In this document: one piece after another, positions 63,300 to 64,000 of the stretch
Position numbering within the stretch: position 1 is the first letter of the stretch
Layout: each line of letters starts with the position of its first letter
DNA from: Ligula intestinalis
Taxonomy: Eukaryota; Platyhelminthes; Cestoda; Diphyllobothriidea; Diphyllobothriidae
Length of the DNA stretch: 64,000 nt
Reading direction: 5' to 3'
NCBI GenBank assembly: GCA_036362985.1
Contig: JAYGXS010000008.1
Span: 19,560,611 to 19,624,610, forward strand
Notes under the pieces: model-generated
Told to the model about the DNA's origin: nothing
Seen by the model: the letters and a program-made list of their open reading frames with translations, nothing else
Database searches by the model: none
Program-made: the position numbers and the translations under genes

Positions 63300-63660
63300 C
63301 GTGACTGTGTTCACTCCCCGTTTTCGTCAATCTCACAGTCCAGGATCAGATGGAATCCTAGTCAGCCTTCTGAAGGCTGAAGCGAATGGTATTTTTGCGT
63401 CTCTCCTGTGTAAGATAGTCAAGCTTACTCTTGAAAGCAGGACTTTTCCTATGTTATGGGAGGAATCGCACATATTGCCTACCCCCAAGCATGGTCAATC
63501 GACGTCTTTTGACAACTTTCGGCCGCTGCGTCAAAGATCTTGGAGATATTGATCAACGAAAACATGATGCGTCCTTTGACATTGAACAACCTACTTAATG
63601 CAAACTCAGCATGGTTTCCTCGAACAACAGCCCAACACCAAAAAGGGACATATATCGAGC
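63300..63660 (+). mobile_element. LINE reverse transcriptase fragment
   Basis: + strand: SHSPGSDGILVSLLKAEANG, then ESRTFPMLWEESHILPTPKH and SFDNFRPLR, the N-terminal blocks of non-LTR reverse transcriptase ('SPG.DGI...LLK', 'P..WK...I.PI.K', 'NYRPI'). After stops it goes on as LMQTQHGFLEQQPNTKKGH ('QHGF' block). It then merges into a dispersed repeat; only the fingers region remains. Confidence 0.8.
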
Positions 63661-63714
63661 CTTCCCGTTTCTAAATCAAGCTCACGCTGATAATTATCAC
63701 TGCGGTAAAACAAC

Positions 63715-64000
63715 TTGGTCATACCAATTTATTACTGCATTTTGTGGCACAAAACTTCACAGAATAGCAGAAAAAATATTTAAAATTGGAATTCTTTCTT
63801 GTTTCCGAAAATAAATGCGATTCCTTCAACCTGAAATCACCTCCATCTGAACAATTTCGGACAGCATTTTCCGGTTCTGGCAGAGATATGTTCCATACCT
63901 TTTACACTTATTTTGGAGTTCCTCCATAGTACAATGCACATCAATAAAAAGTTTGGTTCTGTCATACGTAATAGCATAGGAAATTCCTTCGGTATGAGAC
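63715..64000 (+). repeat. Dispersed repeat shared with 7.29-7.60 kb, cut by the window end
   Basis: 'tttattactgcattttgtgg', 'cacaaaacttcacag' and 'aatagcataggaaattcctt' match the earlier copy in order. Confidence 0.5.

Noticed and set aside
1..64000. CRISPR arrays, bacterial operons, integrons or rRNA
   Set aside because: No regularly spaced direct repeats, Shine-Dalgarno-led gene runs or rRNA sequence; exon-intron structure shows a eukaryotic genome.

Overview
This is a eukaryotic window, most likely from a parasitic flatworm (trematode or cestode). The evidence is AT-rich DNA, long introns packed with degraded retroelements, a CsRn1-like Ty3/Gypsy fragment, many Penelope-like element (PLE) pieces, CR1/jockey-type LINE fragments, and one large ion-channel gene with flatworm-style micro-exons. 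The species cannot be fixed from sequence alone. No bacterial gene organisation, CRISPR array or rRNA is present.

The one recognisable host gene is a TRPM cation channel on the + strand, traceable from about 15.57 kb to its stop codon at 50,986. I assembled 20 coding exons by homology to TRPM domains and by requiring matched intron phases. The visible exons sum to about 1,215 codons: N-terminal CxCG/LSDAT-like region, ankyrin-like MHR repeats, pre-S1 region, S1-S6 with the pore, TRP helix and a C-terminal coiled coil. The start codon and first exons were not found. The sequence around S4-S5 and the short C-terminus look more like TRPM2/8-type channels, the group that contains the praziquantel-responsive schistosome TRPM; that assignment is inference.

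Layout: 1-15.5 kb is repeat-rich flank (LTR-like piece, a ~100 bp inverted repeat, an unclassified dispersed repeat R1, a minus-strand LINE at 7.9-9.67 kb, a tRNA-like sequence at 11.2 kb, and a CsRn1-like Gypsy relic at 12.36-14.97 kb). From 15.5 to 51 kb lies the TRPM gene, its introns holding tRNA-derived SINEs, PLE fragments and LINE fragments. From 51 to 64 kb is flank with a second copy of R1 carrying an LTR-like insertion, a fossil Merlin/IS1595-type DNA transposase, a LINE with reverse transcriptase, a broken partial copy of TRPM exon 13, several LTR-like fragments and the start of another LINE reverse transcriptase.

Most notable: (i) a partial segmental duplication that carried the S5-pore exon 20 kb downstream and left it fused in frame to a PLE tail; (ii) hammerhead-ribozyme-like motifs placed consistently 3' of PLE endonuclease fragments; (iii) a phase-supported GC-AG intron and 26- to 43-nt exons in TRPM; (iv) an unclassified repeat R1 with a clean nested insertion.
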